Shown in pieces: positions 25,324 through 34,282 of a DNA stretch of 64,000 bases (positions within the stretch are counted from its first letter, which is position 1; each line of letters begins with the position of its first letter). The position numbers and the translations under genes were made by a program. The notes under the pieces are model-generated. The model was not told where the DNA came from, did not search any database, and saw only the letters and a list, made by a program, of their open reading frames with translations. This DNA is from Actinomycetospora succinea (GTDB lineage: Bacteria > Actinomycetota > Actinomycetes > Mycobacteriales > Pseudonocardiaceae). The DNA lies in assembly GCF_004363095.1 (NCBI RefSeq), contig NZ_SNYO01000011.1, positions 1-64,000 on the forward strand, read 5' to 3'.

Positions 25324-28300
25324 TCAGGGCGGCGGGAGCAACCCGAGCGGACGGGCGTCCGGCGGCAGGGTGGGGACTCCCGCCGGACGCCCCACCGAAC
25401 CTCCCGTGGGGAGCCCGCGCACGACGCGGGCGAAGGCCCGCGCGGCGTCGGCCCAGGGCGCCCAGCCGAGACCGTCGGCAAGGGCCGCGGCCTGGGCGAG
25501 GAGCTTGCGGGCCTCGGTGCGCTCGCCGAGCACGGCGGCCACGAGGCCCTGGTAGAGCGTGATGGGCCCGAAGGTCGCCGAGCCGATCCCGACCACCACC
25601 ACGGCGTCCGCATCGGGCGGCAGGTCGCGGCGGACGACCTCGGCGGTCGGGACGTCGCCGAGCGCGAAGGCCGCACAGGCGGCGAGGCAGAGACCGGGGC
25701 GGTCGAAGAGCGCGCCCTCGCGTCCCTCGCGCTTGCGGTGCCAGTCGGCGAGGTGGTCGCCGGCCGTGTCGAGGTCCTCGGCGACGGCCGCGTCGACGGC
25801 CGCGGCAGCCGACCAAGCGGCGACCAGCGGGTACATGGCGGCCGCGCCGGCGGGCAGGCCCTGCAGCGAGGGCAGGGTGCCGCTCAGCAGGTGCCGGACG
25901 AGCAGGTGCACGCCGTAGGCGCCGACGGCGTCGGGCAGGCCGAGCTCCTGACCCCGGTGCAGCGCGGCGAGGGCGGCCTCGTCGGCCTCGGCGGTGTCGC
26001 CGCGGGCGAGGGTGAGCCCGGCGTCGAGCAGGGAGACCATCCACATCGTCCGGGGACGGTGGCGGTCGACGGCGAGCGGCTCGAGGTCGCGGCGCGCGGC
26101 GAGGGCCTCGTCCTGGCGCCCGGTGGCGAGCAGGGCGGCGATGCGCAGCTCCTCGGCCTCGAACCACACGGCGTCGTCGCCGGCCTCGGCGGCGAGCCGA
26201 CAGGCCTGGTCGCAGACCGCGAGCCGCTGGGTGGCGGGGACGGGCGCGTCGACGAGGTGGTTGGCCTCGAGGACGCGGACGCCGGCGAGCAGGCGCCGGT
26301 CGCCGAGGCCCTGGGCGGCGAGGGCGAGCAGCTCGGGCAGGGCGGTCGGGTCGCCCACGTCGCCGTGGAGCTGCTCCTCCTCCAGGATGAGACTGCGCAG
26401 CACCTCGGCGCGCTGCCGGTCGGAGAGCGGCAGTGCCCGAGCGCGCCGGAGTCGCCGGGCGCGTCGGGGGCGCCCGGCGACGCTGATCCCCATGGCGTCG
26501 TGCCCGACGGCGGCGACGACGGCGTCGTCGATCTCGCGGACGTTCGGCGTGGCCTCGCTCTGCTCCGTGGCGAGCGCCTGATCGACGACCTCGTCGAGCA
26601 CGTCGTCGGCGTCGTCGTGGCGTCCCAGCGCCTCCAGCACCAGCCCCCGGTACAGCGCGAGGGTGCTCGGCCACGACGTCTCGAGCACCGCGTCCAGCTG
26701 AGCGAGGGCTTCCTCGAGCGCGCCCTGGCGGTACGCGGCCGTGCCCGCCGCGAGCCGGGCGTCGCCGAGCTCGCGGGTCGGGACCAGCGGCCCGGCCCCG
26801 GCGGCGTGGCGCAGCAACGTGAACGGCTCGGCGCGGCCGGCCTCGACGAGGACGCGGTACCGGGCGTCGTGCAGCGTCTGCGCGCTCGCCGGCGGGACGG
26901 CGTCGAGCACGGCGTCACGGGTCAGGGCGTGGCGGAAGGCGAACCCGTCGGCGGTGGCGGCGAGCAGGCCGCGGTCGGCGGCGACGCGCAGCTGCGTCGA
27001 CAAGGTCCGCGGCGTCGCCTCGAGGACGACCCCGAGCGCGGGCAGCGAGAGCGGCGCGAGCACCGCCAGCGCCTCGAGGGCCTCCCGGGCGGCGGGGCCG
27101 AGCCCGGCGAGCTGGTGGTCGAGCAGGGGACGCAGGCGCCCGGGGATGGCGGTGGCGAGCTCGTCGCAGGCCTTCTCCCCGTCGGGCTCGTCGAGGCCGG
27201 AGAGCGACTCGATGAGGGCGGCGACGTGCAGGGCGTGCCCGTGGGTGCGTTCCCACAGGGCGGTCGCGACCCGCTCGGCGCCGTCGGGGGCGAGGCCGGA
27301 GAGGTCCCGGACGACGAGGCCGCGCACGGCGGCGCGGGCGAGCTCGGGCAGACGCAGGTCGGTGACGGCGTCGAGCAGCGAGAGCTCGGCGTGGGTCGCG
27401 CTCCAGGCCGGGTGGGCCTGACTGTCGGGCTCGCGGGCGGCGACGAGCACGACGACGCCGGCGGGCAGCCCGAGGCGGGCGAGGCCGCGCAGGGCCGCGA
27501 GCGTCACGGAGTCGGCGTGGTGGGCGTCGTCGATCGTGACGAGGACGGGGCTCGACAGGCCGGCGAGCCGCTCACGCAGGGCACGGCCGGGCGCGGGCTC
27601 GGCGGAGTCGACGGGGTCGACGCCGAGGTCGGCGAGCGCCTCCGCCCACGCCGTCCACGGCGGCGAGCCGGCGTCGCACGTGCCGCCGCCGACGACCGCC
27701 CCGTCGGCCTGCGCCTCGTCACGGGCGGCGCGCAGGAGAGCGGTCTTGCCGATGCCGGCCTCGCCGGTGACGAGCAGGACGGCGCCGTGGCCGGGGGTGT
27801 CGACGAGGGCGCGGACAGCGCCGAGCTCGTCCTCGCGACCGAGGAGTGTGGCTCTCGGTTGGCGGCTCGGCGCGGGCGCCTGCAGGCGCAGGGCGAGGTC
27901 CTCGATCTCCACGCCGGGCGCGACGGCGTACTCGTCGTGGAGGAAGCGCCGCGTCGCGGCGAGGACGTCGAGGGCCTCGCCGGTGAGGCCCTGGCGGTGC
28001 AGCCCAGAGGCGGCGACGACGGCGAGGCGCTCGCGGGAGCGGTCGGCGGCGAGGTCGCCCAGGACCAGGTCGACGGCCTCGGCGGGCCGGTCGAGGTCGA
28101 GCAGCGTGGCGCCCATGCGCTCGAGCAGGCGCAGGCGGCGGTCGAGGGCGCGGGTGCGCTCGGCGTCGAGGCGCGGGCCGACGGGCGTGCCGGCGAACGG
28201 CTCGCCGCGCCAGGTGGCGAGGGCGGCGGTGCCCTTCTCGAGCACGGTGTCGCGGGTGGCGTCGGCGGCCAGGGCGGCCGCGGCGTCGTCGTGGAAGCGG

Positions 28301-28620
28301 TGGAGGTCGACGGCCTCGCGCGGGAGGTCGAGGCGGTAGGTCTCGCCGATCGGCGGGATCGGGAGCCGCGTGCCCTCGTCGGGAGCCTCGCGGCGCAGCC
28401 GGCTGACGAGCACCTGCAGCGCGCCGTCCGGGCGTTCGGGAAGATCCTCGCCCCAGATCTCGTCGATCAGGGCGGGCACCGCGACGGTGCCCCGGCACGC
28501 GGAGGCGATCAGCGCAAGGAGGGTGCGCAGCCGGCGTCCCGGCCGCGCTACCTCACCGGACGCGCCCTCGATGGCGACCTCGCCCAGCACGCGGATGCGG
28601 ATGCCGTCCGACGATGACAA
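25324..28620 (-). CDS. BTAD/AfsR-type STAND transcriptional regulator
   Basis: A 1098-residue regulator. The N-terminal OmpR-like winged helix (IRIRVLGEVAIEGASGEV, then RPGRRLRTLLALIASACRG and ALIDEIWGEDLPE) is followed by a bacterial transcriptional activation domain (about 95-245, with YRLDLPREAVDLHRFHDDA). A STAND ATPase follows: GREDELGAVRAL, Walker A GEAGIGKTALL near 290, Walker B-like VLVTIDDAHHADSV. The rest is TPR-like helix. This is the AfsR/SARP layout controlling secondary metabolism or polysaccharide loci. TTG 28620 is chosen because GGAGG lies five bases upstream; the longer frame to 28722 has no such site and would overlap the divergent gene. It sits between clusters I and II and may govern either; inference. 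Confidence 0.88.
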   Translation of the reverse strand: MSSSDGIRIRVLGEVAIEGASGEVARPGRRLRTLLALIASACRGTVAVPALIDEIWGEDLPERPDGALQVLVSRLRREAPDEGTRLPIPPIGETYRLDLPREAVDLHRFHDDAAAALAADATRDTVLEKGTAALATWRGEPFAGTPVGPRLDAERTRALDRRLRLLERMGATLLDLDRPAEAVDLVLGDLAADRSRERLAVVAASGLHRQGLTGEALDVLAATRRFLHDEYAVAPGVEIEDLALRLQAPAPSRQPRATLLGREDELGAVRALVDTPGHGAVLLVTGEAGIGKTALLRAARDEAQADGAVVGGGTCDAGSPPWTAWAEALADLGVDPVDSAEPAPGRALRERLAGLSSPVLVTIDDAHHADSVTLAALRGLARLGLPAGVVVLVAAREPDSQAHPAWSATHAELSLLDAVTDLRLPELARAAVRGLVVRDLSGLAPDGAERVATALWERTHGHALHVAALIESLSGLDEPDGEKACDELATAIPGRLRPLLDHQLAGLGPAAREALEALAVLAPLSLPALGVVLEATPRTLSTQLRVAADRGLLAATADGFAFRHALTRDAVLDAVPPASAQTLHDARYRVLVEAGRAEPFTLLRHAAGAGPLVPTRELGDARLAAGTAAYRQGALEEALAQLDAVLETSWPSTLALYRGLVLEALGRHDDADDVLDEVVDQALATEQSEATPNVREIDDAVVAAVGHDAMGISVAGRPRRARRLRRARALPLSDRQRAEVLRSLILEEEQLHGDVGDPTALPELLALAAQGLGDRRLLAGVRVLEANHLVDAPVPATQRLAVCDQACRLAAEAGDDAVWFEAEELRIAALLATGRQDEALAARRDLEPLAVDRHRPRTMWMVSLLDAGLTLARGDTAEADEAALAALHRGQELGLPDAVGAYGVHLLVRHLLSGTLPSLQGLPAGAAAMYPLVAAWSAAAAVDAAVAEDLDTAGDHLADWHRKREGREGALFDRPGLCLAACAAFALGDVPTAEVVRRDLPPDADAVVVVGIGSATFGPITLYQGLVAAVLGERTEARKLLAQAAALADGLGWAPWADAARAFARVVRGLPTGGSVGRPAGVPTLPPDARPLGLLPPP

Positions 28621-28642
28621 CGAGCCTCCAGGGACACACACC

Positions 28643-29605
28643 GTGACCGGAACTGCAGAGCGTACGGCCTTCCGGGGTATCGATCCAGGCGAGGTACGGC
28701 CGGGGGACCTACTCCTGGTCACTCAGATTCCGGGCGAGCCGTTGGGTCAGATGATGGAGGCTCTCGACGGCACGCGCTTCTCGCACTCGGGGATCGCGAC
28801 GCGTATCGACGACGGAACCGGTCCGGCCACCCACCTCGCGAGCGCCCTGGCGACCGAGCTCCCCGACACGGGCTTCGACATCGGCGGCGTGCGATGGGAC
28901 GAGTTCGCGACGTTCTGGGGCAAGCACCGCGACCTCTACTGCATCCCGATGACCGACGAGCTGCGCGCGCGGGCGCTGGCGTACCTGACGCAGTTCGAGC
29001 CGGAGCCCGACAAGGAAGGCAGCTTCTCGTTCCTCAAGCTCGTCACCGTGGCCGCCGGGCTGCGGTCGGTGGAGCTGGAGCCGCGGTGGCCCGACCTGGC
29101 CGAGCGTCTCTTCGGCGCCGCCCGGGACGTGGCGCAGGCCTGGGAGGCGACGAAGGACGACCCGAGCTACTACTGCGCCGAGCTCGCCGCGCACGCCTAC
29201 GGCCGGCCCTTCACCCGCGCCGAGATGGTCCCTGCCGCGACAGGTCTCGGGAACGGGCTGCAGGAGTGGTCGTGGATCGGACGGCTCGTCCGCGCGTGGG
29301 GCGAGCGGGTCGACGACGGCGGCGATCCGACGCGGGCCGAGACCTGGGCTGCTCTGTTCTCGCTCGTCTTCAGTGAGGACTGGGACTTCGTGTCGCGGGC
29401 CGTCGGCGCGTCGACGCGGTCGAGCTTCTACCTGCTCGGCGGGGTGCGGGGCTCGGTGGTGACGCCGCTGCCGCTCGCCGACCCGCCGGCGGACCACCCG
29501 GGACTGGCGCACACGGGCGTCGAGATCCCCGCCGCGCTCGTGACGCCGCGGATGCTGTGGGCGGCGTTCGGACGGGACGCGATCCGACGGGTCGAGAAGT
29601 CGTAG
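28643..29605 (+). CDS. permuted papain-like (YiiX/YebB-type) amidase or peptidase
   Basis: A 320-residue protein. The order of motifs is that of circularly permuted NlpC/P60 enzymes: RPGDLLLVTQIPG near 20-30, the catalytic His48 in TRFSHSGIATRI, and the nucleophile Cys178 in DPSYYCAELAAHAYG, which comes last instead of first. Such enzymes cut amide or ester bonds in peptidoglycan, lipids or proteins. No signal peptide is visible, so the site of action is unclear. GTG 28643 has AGGGA upstream. Its start is 22 bases from the divergent regulator start, too close for separate promoters outside coding sequence. About 110 C-terminal residues beyond the catalytic core are unassigned. Confidence 0.78.
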   Translation: MTGTAERTAFRGIDPGEVRPGDLLLVTQIPGEPLGQMMEALDGTRFSHSGIATRIDDGTGPATHLASALATELPDTGFDIGGVRWDEFATFWGKHRDLYCIPMTDELRARALAYLTQFEPEPDKEGSFSFLKLVTVAAGLRSVELEPRWPDLAERLFGAARDVAQAWEATKDDPSYYCAELAAHAYGRPFTRAEMVPAATGLGNGLQEWSWIGRLVRAWGERVDDGGDPTRAETWAALFSLVFSEDWDFVSRAVGASTRSSFYLLGGVRGSVVTPLPLADPPADHPGLAHTGVEIPAALVTPRMLWAAFGRDAIRRVEKS

Positions 29606-30117
29606 TCCGCCGCTCACCGGGCTCGCCGATCTTCGATGAGGCCCGCGATTCGATCTCTCCGTGTTCGTTCGTACGCTACTGGACTATCCAGGCGAATGAG
29701 TAGTCATTCACTGCGCTTGAAAGCTCTGCGTAAGCAGTGACCATCCTCGTTTCGATCAAGACCTCGAGTCACGACAAGACGGGATCGTCGACAACCGGTC
29801 ACCTGGAGCGTACGGAGCGTCGTTCGAACAACCCTTTCGTCGAATCGCCGCAACGAAACGTAGCGATAGGACAGCGATACGTGACCTCCCGACGACCTCG
29901 CTTTAGGGGCTACCTTGCGTAGTCCGCGACTGCTACCTTCCACATCGGCATCACCCTAACGGGGGCATTCCAAGGAAAGTGTTACCCCTCGTTGCGGGTA
30001 AGGCTGTGTGACGTGATCAATCGTGTCTGTTCGGATGACGTCACGCGGGCGGCAAGGGGGGCCGCGCCACGCGTGTATTCGCTGTGGGTCGGGAGCCGAT
30101 GCGGGAGGGATGAATTC
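29606..30117. promoter_or_regulatory. intergenic region upstream of cluster II operon
   Basis: About 510 bases, AT-richer than both flanks, with no gene I can support. It must contain the promoter of the 24-kb plus-strand operon. The clearest element is an inverted repeat TTACCC (29982-29987), eight bases, GGGTAA (29996-30001). A good ribosome binding site (GGGAGGGA at 30102-30109) precedes the GTG at 30118. No confident -35/-10 pair. Confidence 0.4.
29982..30001. promoter_or_regulatory. inverted repeat TTACCC-N8-GGGTAA, candidate operator
   Basis: Perfect 6-bp arms with an 8-base spacer, about 115 bases before the first gene of cluster II. The spacing would put both half-sites on one DNA face. 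No regulator is assigned. Confidence 0.35.
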
Positions 30118-30981
30118 GTGACGCTTGCCAAGGACTGCCGTGAGGACTTTGCGTCCTCCGTCGTCACGGCGACGGACACCGACGACGACTCGACATCTCG
30201 AGCCACGCGATCGAGTCGTGATCGTTCGCGAGATGCCACACCGAAGCGCGCTGTCGTGCTCGCCGGCGGTGTGGGCGCACGGCTCCGGCCGTACACCGCG
30301 GTCATTCCCAAACCGCTGATGCCGGTGGGTGACCGCCCCATCCTCGACATCGTCATGCGCCAGCTCCGTCGGCACGGGTTCGAACAGGTGACCGTGGCGA
30401 CGGGACACCTCGCGCAGTTGATCGAGACCTTCTTCGGCGACGGCTCGAACTACGGAATGAAGATCGATTACTACCGCGAGGACGAAGCGCTGGGCACGGT
30501 GGGCGCCTTGGCGTTGATCGACGAGCTCGACGTCCCGTTCCTCGTGATGAACGGCGACATCCTCACCGATCTCGACTACGACGAGATCCTGACGAAACAC
30601 CTCGACGGTGGTGCGGCGGCCACGATCGCGGTGACGACGAAGACGATCCAGGTCTCGCTCGGCGTCATGCACTTCGGTGACGAGAGGGATGCTGATCGCG
30701 TCACCGACTACGTCGAGAAGCCGACGCTCGACTACGAGGCATCGATGGGCGTCTACTGCTTCAGCCCTCGGGCCATCCGCTACATCAGGCCGGGAGAACG
30801 CCTCGACTTCCCCGACCTCGTGCTCCGGTTGTTGCGCGCGGGTGAGGTCGTCAACGCATGGCGCCCCGACGCCTACTGGCTCGACATCGGTCGTCACGAC
30901 GACTACGAGCAGGCGATGGAGGAGTTCGAACGGATGCGGCCGCGCCTCCTCCCTGACGACACGGAGGCGCTCCGGCGATGA
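30118..30981 (+). CDS. sugar-1-phosphate nucleotidyltransferase
   Basis: A 287-residue NTP-transferase that would make an NDP-sugar for cluster II. After a Ser/Asp-rich leader (about 1-42) comes the activating signature RAVVLAGGVGARLRPYT then PKPLMPVGDRPI. Next come YYREDEALGTVGAL, FLVMNGDILTDLDYD with the metal Asp, VTDYVEKPTLDYEASMGVY and the product-binding AYWLDIGRHDDYEQA. The last motif is common in mannose-1-phosphate guanylyltransferases and related enzymes, so GDP-mannose is a reasonable guess; glucose-1-phosphate is not excluded. GTG 30118 is preceded by GGGAGGGA. The stop overlaps the next start (ATGA). It opens the operon. Confidence 0.88.
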   Translation: MTLAKDCREDFASSVVTATDTDDDSTSRATRSSRDRSRDATPKRAVVLAGGVGARLRPYTAVIPKPLMPVGDRPILDIVMRQLRRHGFEQVTVATGHLAQLIETFFGDGSNYGMKIDYYREDEALGTVGALALIDELDVPFLVMNGDILTDLDYDEILTKHLDGGAAATIAVTTKTIQVSLGVMHFGDERDADRVTDYVEKPTLDYEASMGVYCFSPRAIRYIRPGERLDFPDLVLRLLRAGEVVNAWRPDAYWLDIGRHDDYEQAMEEFERMRPRLLPDDTEALRR

Positions 30982-33269
30982 GCCCGTCTCCCGCACCCGT
31001 CGTCTGCGTCGGATTCGCGGAATGGGACGCGGAGCTCTGGACCAACCAGCAGCACCTCATGAGCCGGCTGGCGCGAGACCGGCAGGTCCTCTTCGTCGAG
31101 TCGCTGGGGCTGCGGCGACCCCAGATGGCCACGCGAGATCTCGGTCGTCTCGTCCGTCGTCTCGTCCGTGGGCTCCGAGGGCCACAGTGCAGAGACGGTG
31201 TCTGGGTCCTGTCTCCGTTGGTCCTGCCGTTCCACGGCCACCCCGCCGTTCGCGCACTCAATACCGTGCTCCTCCGGACCGCGGTCCGGCGAGCGGCACG
31301 TCGACGGGGTATGACCCGACCGATCCTGTGGACCTACGTGCCCCAGGCCGAGGTCCTCACCACGGTCCTGCGCCCGCGTGCCGTCATCTATCACTGTGTG
31401 GACGACATCGCCGAACAGAAGGGGGTGGACGGCGACGCGTTCCGGCGGGCCGAGGACCGCTTCGTGCCGATCGCCGACGTCGTGCTGGCGAGCGCCCCGA
31501 ACCTCGCCGAGAGACTGCGGGAGCACCACGACCGGGTCGTCCACGTCCCCAACGTCGCTGACACGGCACTGTTCGCGACCGCTCGCTCGGCAGGCCCCAC
31601 AGACGAGGCGCTCGCCGAGCTCCCGCATCCCCGGGTCGTGTTCGTCGGCGCGGTCGTGGCGACGAAGCTCGACGTGGAGCTGATCGTCGCGATGGCTCGG
31701 GCCCGTCGTGAGTGGACGATCGTGCTGGTCGGGCCGGTCGGCCTCGGCGACCCGTCGACCGATGTGGGTGCGTTACGCGCGGAACCGAACGTTCGACTCG
31801 TCGGCGCGCGACCCCATCAGGTGTTGCCCGAGGTGCTGCGCGGAGCCGACATCGGTGTCATCCCGTACGCACTCAACCCTCTGACGGCGTCCATCTCGCC
31901 GATGAAGGTCTACGAGTACCTCGCCGCCGGACTCCCGGTGGTGGCCACGCCTCTGCCGAGCCTGGCCGGCCTCGAGGACGTGACCGTGGCTCACGGTGAC
32001 GAAGGGTTCGTCGCGGCCGTCGAGCGGGAACTGCGCCAGGACGACGAGAGTGCTCGGTCCGCCCGCTCTGTGCGAGCGGCCGATCACTCGTGGACCCGGC
32101 GGATGACCGAGCTCGAGGAAATCCTCGAGGAGATCGAGGGCGCCGGGGCACGGCGGACGGTGCTGGCCACGCCGACGACTCCGAACGTCTCGTCCGGCGC
32201 CGGACGTCGGACGACCGGCATCATCCGCGCGCTCGCCGCCCAGGGGATCGTCGACGTCGTCTACCAGGACACCCGAGGTGGCGAGCCCGTTCTTTTCCGA
32301 GACCTTCCCACGGTCCGGCTCCACCCGGTCCGGCCGAGCCGAGGTCCTCGACGTGTGGCCGCCTATCTCGCGGCCCGCGGACAGGGCGTGCCGAAGGGCT
32401 TCGCACGCGGCGTCTGGCCGGGTCTTGCGGCTCGAGTCGACGCGTTGGACGACGGGCGCTGCCGGGTCGTCGCCGACGGCCCGGTGGCGATGGCCGCGCT
32501 GGCGCGTACCGCGCGCCGTCGGGACACGGTCTACAACGCCCACAACGTCGAGTCGTCGTTCCGCCACCTGATCGGCGACCCCGACGTGGGGTCACGGCGT
32601 GCTCTCGAGGCATTCGAACGCGCGGCCCTGGTCCGGAGCGCCCAGAGCTGGCTCGTCTCCGAGGCGGACATGAAGAGCGCATGGTCGCTCGCCCCGGGGG
32701 CGCGGCTCCTCCGAGTGCCGAACGTCGTGGAGGCCGGACATACCACGAGCCACCCGACGTCGGTGTCCCCCACCGTCGTGTTCGTCGGTGACGCCACCTA
32801 CGAGCCCAACCGCCGTGCGGTTCACCTCCTGCTCGGGGAGATCGCCCCCGCGTTGGAGCGCCTGGTGCCCGCGGCCACCGTGATCGTGGTCGGACGCGGC
32901 ACCTGCGACGTCGACCTCGCACCTCCGCCGAACGTCGAGCTGCGCGGGTTCGTCGAGGATCTCGACCAGCTGTACGCGAACGCGTCGTGCGCGGTGGTCC
33001 CGCTGACCGAGGGTGGTGGCTCGCCGCTGAAGTTCCTCGAGGCGCTCGCTCATGGCGTGCCGGTGGTCGCCACCTCACGAGCGGCTGTCGGACTGGATGG
33101 CCTCGTGCCCGGCGAGCACTTTCTCGAGGCCGAGCCGAAAGGCGATGCCTTCGCCGAGGCGGTACGCGAGGCACTGGAGCCGGCGATCGCGCTGAGGCTC
33201 GCCCGGGCCGGCCGGGAGATCGTCGACCGTGAATACTCCGTGCAAGCGCTGAGCCGGGTGCTCGCATGA
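30978..33269 (+). CDS. two-domain glycosyltransferase: two GT-B units in one chain
   Basis: A 763-residue protein that is two GT4-like enzymes end to end. Domain 1 (about 8-385) starts VVCVGFAEWDAELWTNQQHL and has DIGVIPYALNPLTASISPMK followed by VYEYLAAGLPVVATP (about 307-325). Domain 2 (about 394-763) starts RTVLATPTTPNVSSGAGRRT, has VYNAHNVESSFRHL, and SPLKFLEALAHGVPVVAT near 681. Each has its own donor-site motif, so it may add two sugars in succession. Domain 1 resembles enzymes with the start F-x-x-W-D-x-x-x-W-x-x-x-Q-x; domain 2 resembles sugar transferases with PxxPSSGxxxR. Start and stop overlap the neighbours by four bases. Confidence 0.85.
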   Translation: MSPSPAPVVCVGFAEWDAELWTNQQHLMSRLARDRQVLFVESLGLRRPQMATRDLGRLVRRLVRGLRGPQCRDGVWVLSPLVLPFHGHPAVRALNTVLLRTAVRRAARRRGMTRPILWTYVPQAEVLTTVLRPRAVIYHCVDDIAEQKGVDGDAFRRAEDRFVPIADVVLASAPNLAERLREHHDRVVHVPNVADTALFATARSAGPTDEALAELPHPRVVFVGAVVATKLDVELIVAMARARREWTIVLVGPVGLGDPSTDVGALRAEPNVRLVGARPHQVLPEVLRGADIGVIPYALNPLTASISPMKVYEYLAAGLPVVATPLPSLAGLEDVTVAHGDEGFVAAVERELRQDDESARSARSVRAADHSWTRRMTELEEILEEIEGAGARRTVLATPTTPNVSSGAGRRTTGIIRALAAQGIVDVVYQDTRGGEPVLFRDLPTVRLHPVRPSRGPRRVAAYLAARGQGVPKGFARGVWPGLAARVDALDDGRCRVVADGPVAMAALARTARRRDTVYNAHNVESSFRHLIGDPDVGSRRALEAFERAALVRSAQSWLVSEADMKSAWSLAPGARLLRVPNVVEAGHTTSHPTSVSPTVVFVGDATYEPNRRAVHLLLGEIAPALERLVPAATVIVVGRGTCDVDLAPPPNVELRGFVEDLDQLYANASCAVVPLTEGGGSPLKFLEALAHGVPVVATSRAAVGLDGLVPGEHFLEAEPKGDAFAEAVREALEPAIALRLARAGREIVDREYSVQALSRVLA

Positions 33270-34282
33270 CGGGCACCTTGTCGCTCGACGAGCGACGGAC
33301 CGCACGTCTCATGTTCGGCGCGGAGCTGGCTGCGGGCGACGTCGACGAGCGGACCCTGCTCGAGTCGGAACCCGTACGCGCCGCCGTCCGCGACAGAGGC
33401 GTCCCGTTCCTCCCGTCACGACTCGCCCATGCCGCCCTGCGCCGCAGCGGCCGACGGGACTTCGAGCGCGACGCCACCGCCGCGGCAGCGGGAGCCCGTC
33501 GTGCGGTGCTCGGGAGCAGCGGAGCACGACCCCCGCGGGTGCTGGTGCGCATGGACGAGTACCCGCACTGGCTCGCCGAGCGGGAGGGGCCTCGCTTCGA
33601 CGATGCAGCCTTCGCCCCCTGGCACGAAATCCTCGCCGGTGCCGGGTGCCCCCACCTGATCGCGGTCGTTCCCCGCGTCGCAGACGACCCGGAGACCCGC
33701 GACGGGGCAGCCCGAGACCTCTCCGACGTCGAGGTCCGACGCCTCGCGGCGCTCGCCGACGACGGGGTCGAGTTCGGCCTGCACGGCTACGAGCACCGCA
33801 CACGATTCCGGAATCCCAGGCTCCACACCGAGTTGGGACATCGCCCGCGGCGAGAGGTGGGTGATCTCCTCGATCGAGCCCTGGAGACGCTGCGTGAGCG
33901 AACCGGCCTGCAGCCTCGCGTCCTCGTCCCACCCTTCAACACCTTCGGCGCCCGCCAGTTCCCGGAGTTCGCCACCAGGTTCCGGGTCGTGACCGGTGGT
34001 CCGGAGTCGGTCCTCCGGCTGGGCTTCCACGCCGGGCCGACGTGGCGGGGCGACGCCGTGTACCTACCCGCCTATCCGCCGCTGTACGGCACCGCGGCCG
34101 ACGTGCTGCCCGAGGTCGAGCGACGGATCGAGGACGAGACGGGCTTGTGGACACCCGTGGTCCTGCACTGGGGATGGGAGGCCGAGCGCGGATGGAAGGA
34201 CCTCATCCGCCTCGTCGATGCCGTTGCCCCGTACGCGACTCGCTGGAGCGAGTTCCTCGACGCCGTGGAGATGAGCCGATGA
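33266..34282 (+). CDS. polysaccharide deacetylase-fold (DUF2334/NodB-like) protein
   Basis: A 338-residue protein without signal peptide. The second half is deacetylase-like: RVLVRMDEYPHWL carries the motif-1 Asp, GVEFGLHGYEHRTRF the H-x(3)-H metal pair, and LQPRVLVPPFNTFGARQF the later PF motif; VVLHWGWEAE near the end could supply the last His. The layout is closer to DUF2334 than to classical NodB. Being cytoplasmic, it may deacetylate a nucleotide-sugar or lipid-linked precursor instead of finished polymer; that is inference. The N-terminal ~90 residues (ELAAGDVDERTLLESEPV and on) are unassigned. It overlaps both neighbours by four bases. Confidence 0.72.
   Translation: MTGTLSLDERRTARLMFGAELAAGDVDERTLLESEPVRAAVRDRGVPFLPSRLAHAALRRSGRRDFERDATAAAAGARRAVLGSSGARPPRVLVRMDEYPHWLAEREGPRFDDAAFAPWHEILAGAGCPHLIAVVPRVADDPETRDGAARDLSDVEVRRLAALADDGVEFGLHGYEHRTRFRNPRLHTELGHRPRREVGDLLDRALETLRERTGLQPRVLVPPFNTFGARQFPEFATRFRVVTGGPESVLRLGFHAGPTWRGDAVYLPAYPPLYGTAADVLPEVERRIEDETGLWTPVVLHWGWEAERGWKDLIRLVDAVAPYATRWSEFLDAVEMSR

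Noticed and set aside
25024-28617. A plus-strand open frame of about 1200 codons antisense to the BTAD regulator
   Set aside because: It is a shadow caused by high third-position GC. Its composition is Gly/Arg/Val/Glu monotone with no recognisable domain, while the minus strand shows a full winged-helix, BTAD and STAND architecture.
29704-29943. A 79-codon minus-strand frame upstream of cluster II
   Set aside because: No ribosome binding site, no hydrophobic or domain pattern, and it lies in an AT-richer promoter region where chance frames differ in composition from real genes here.
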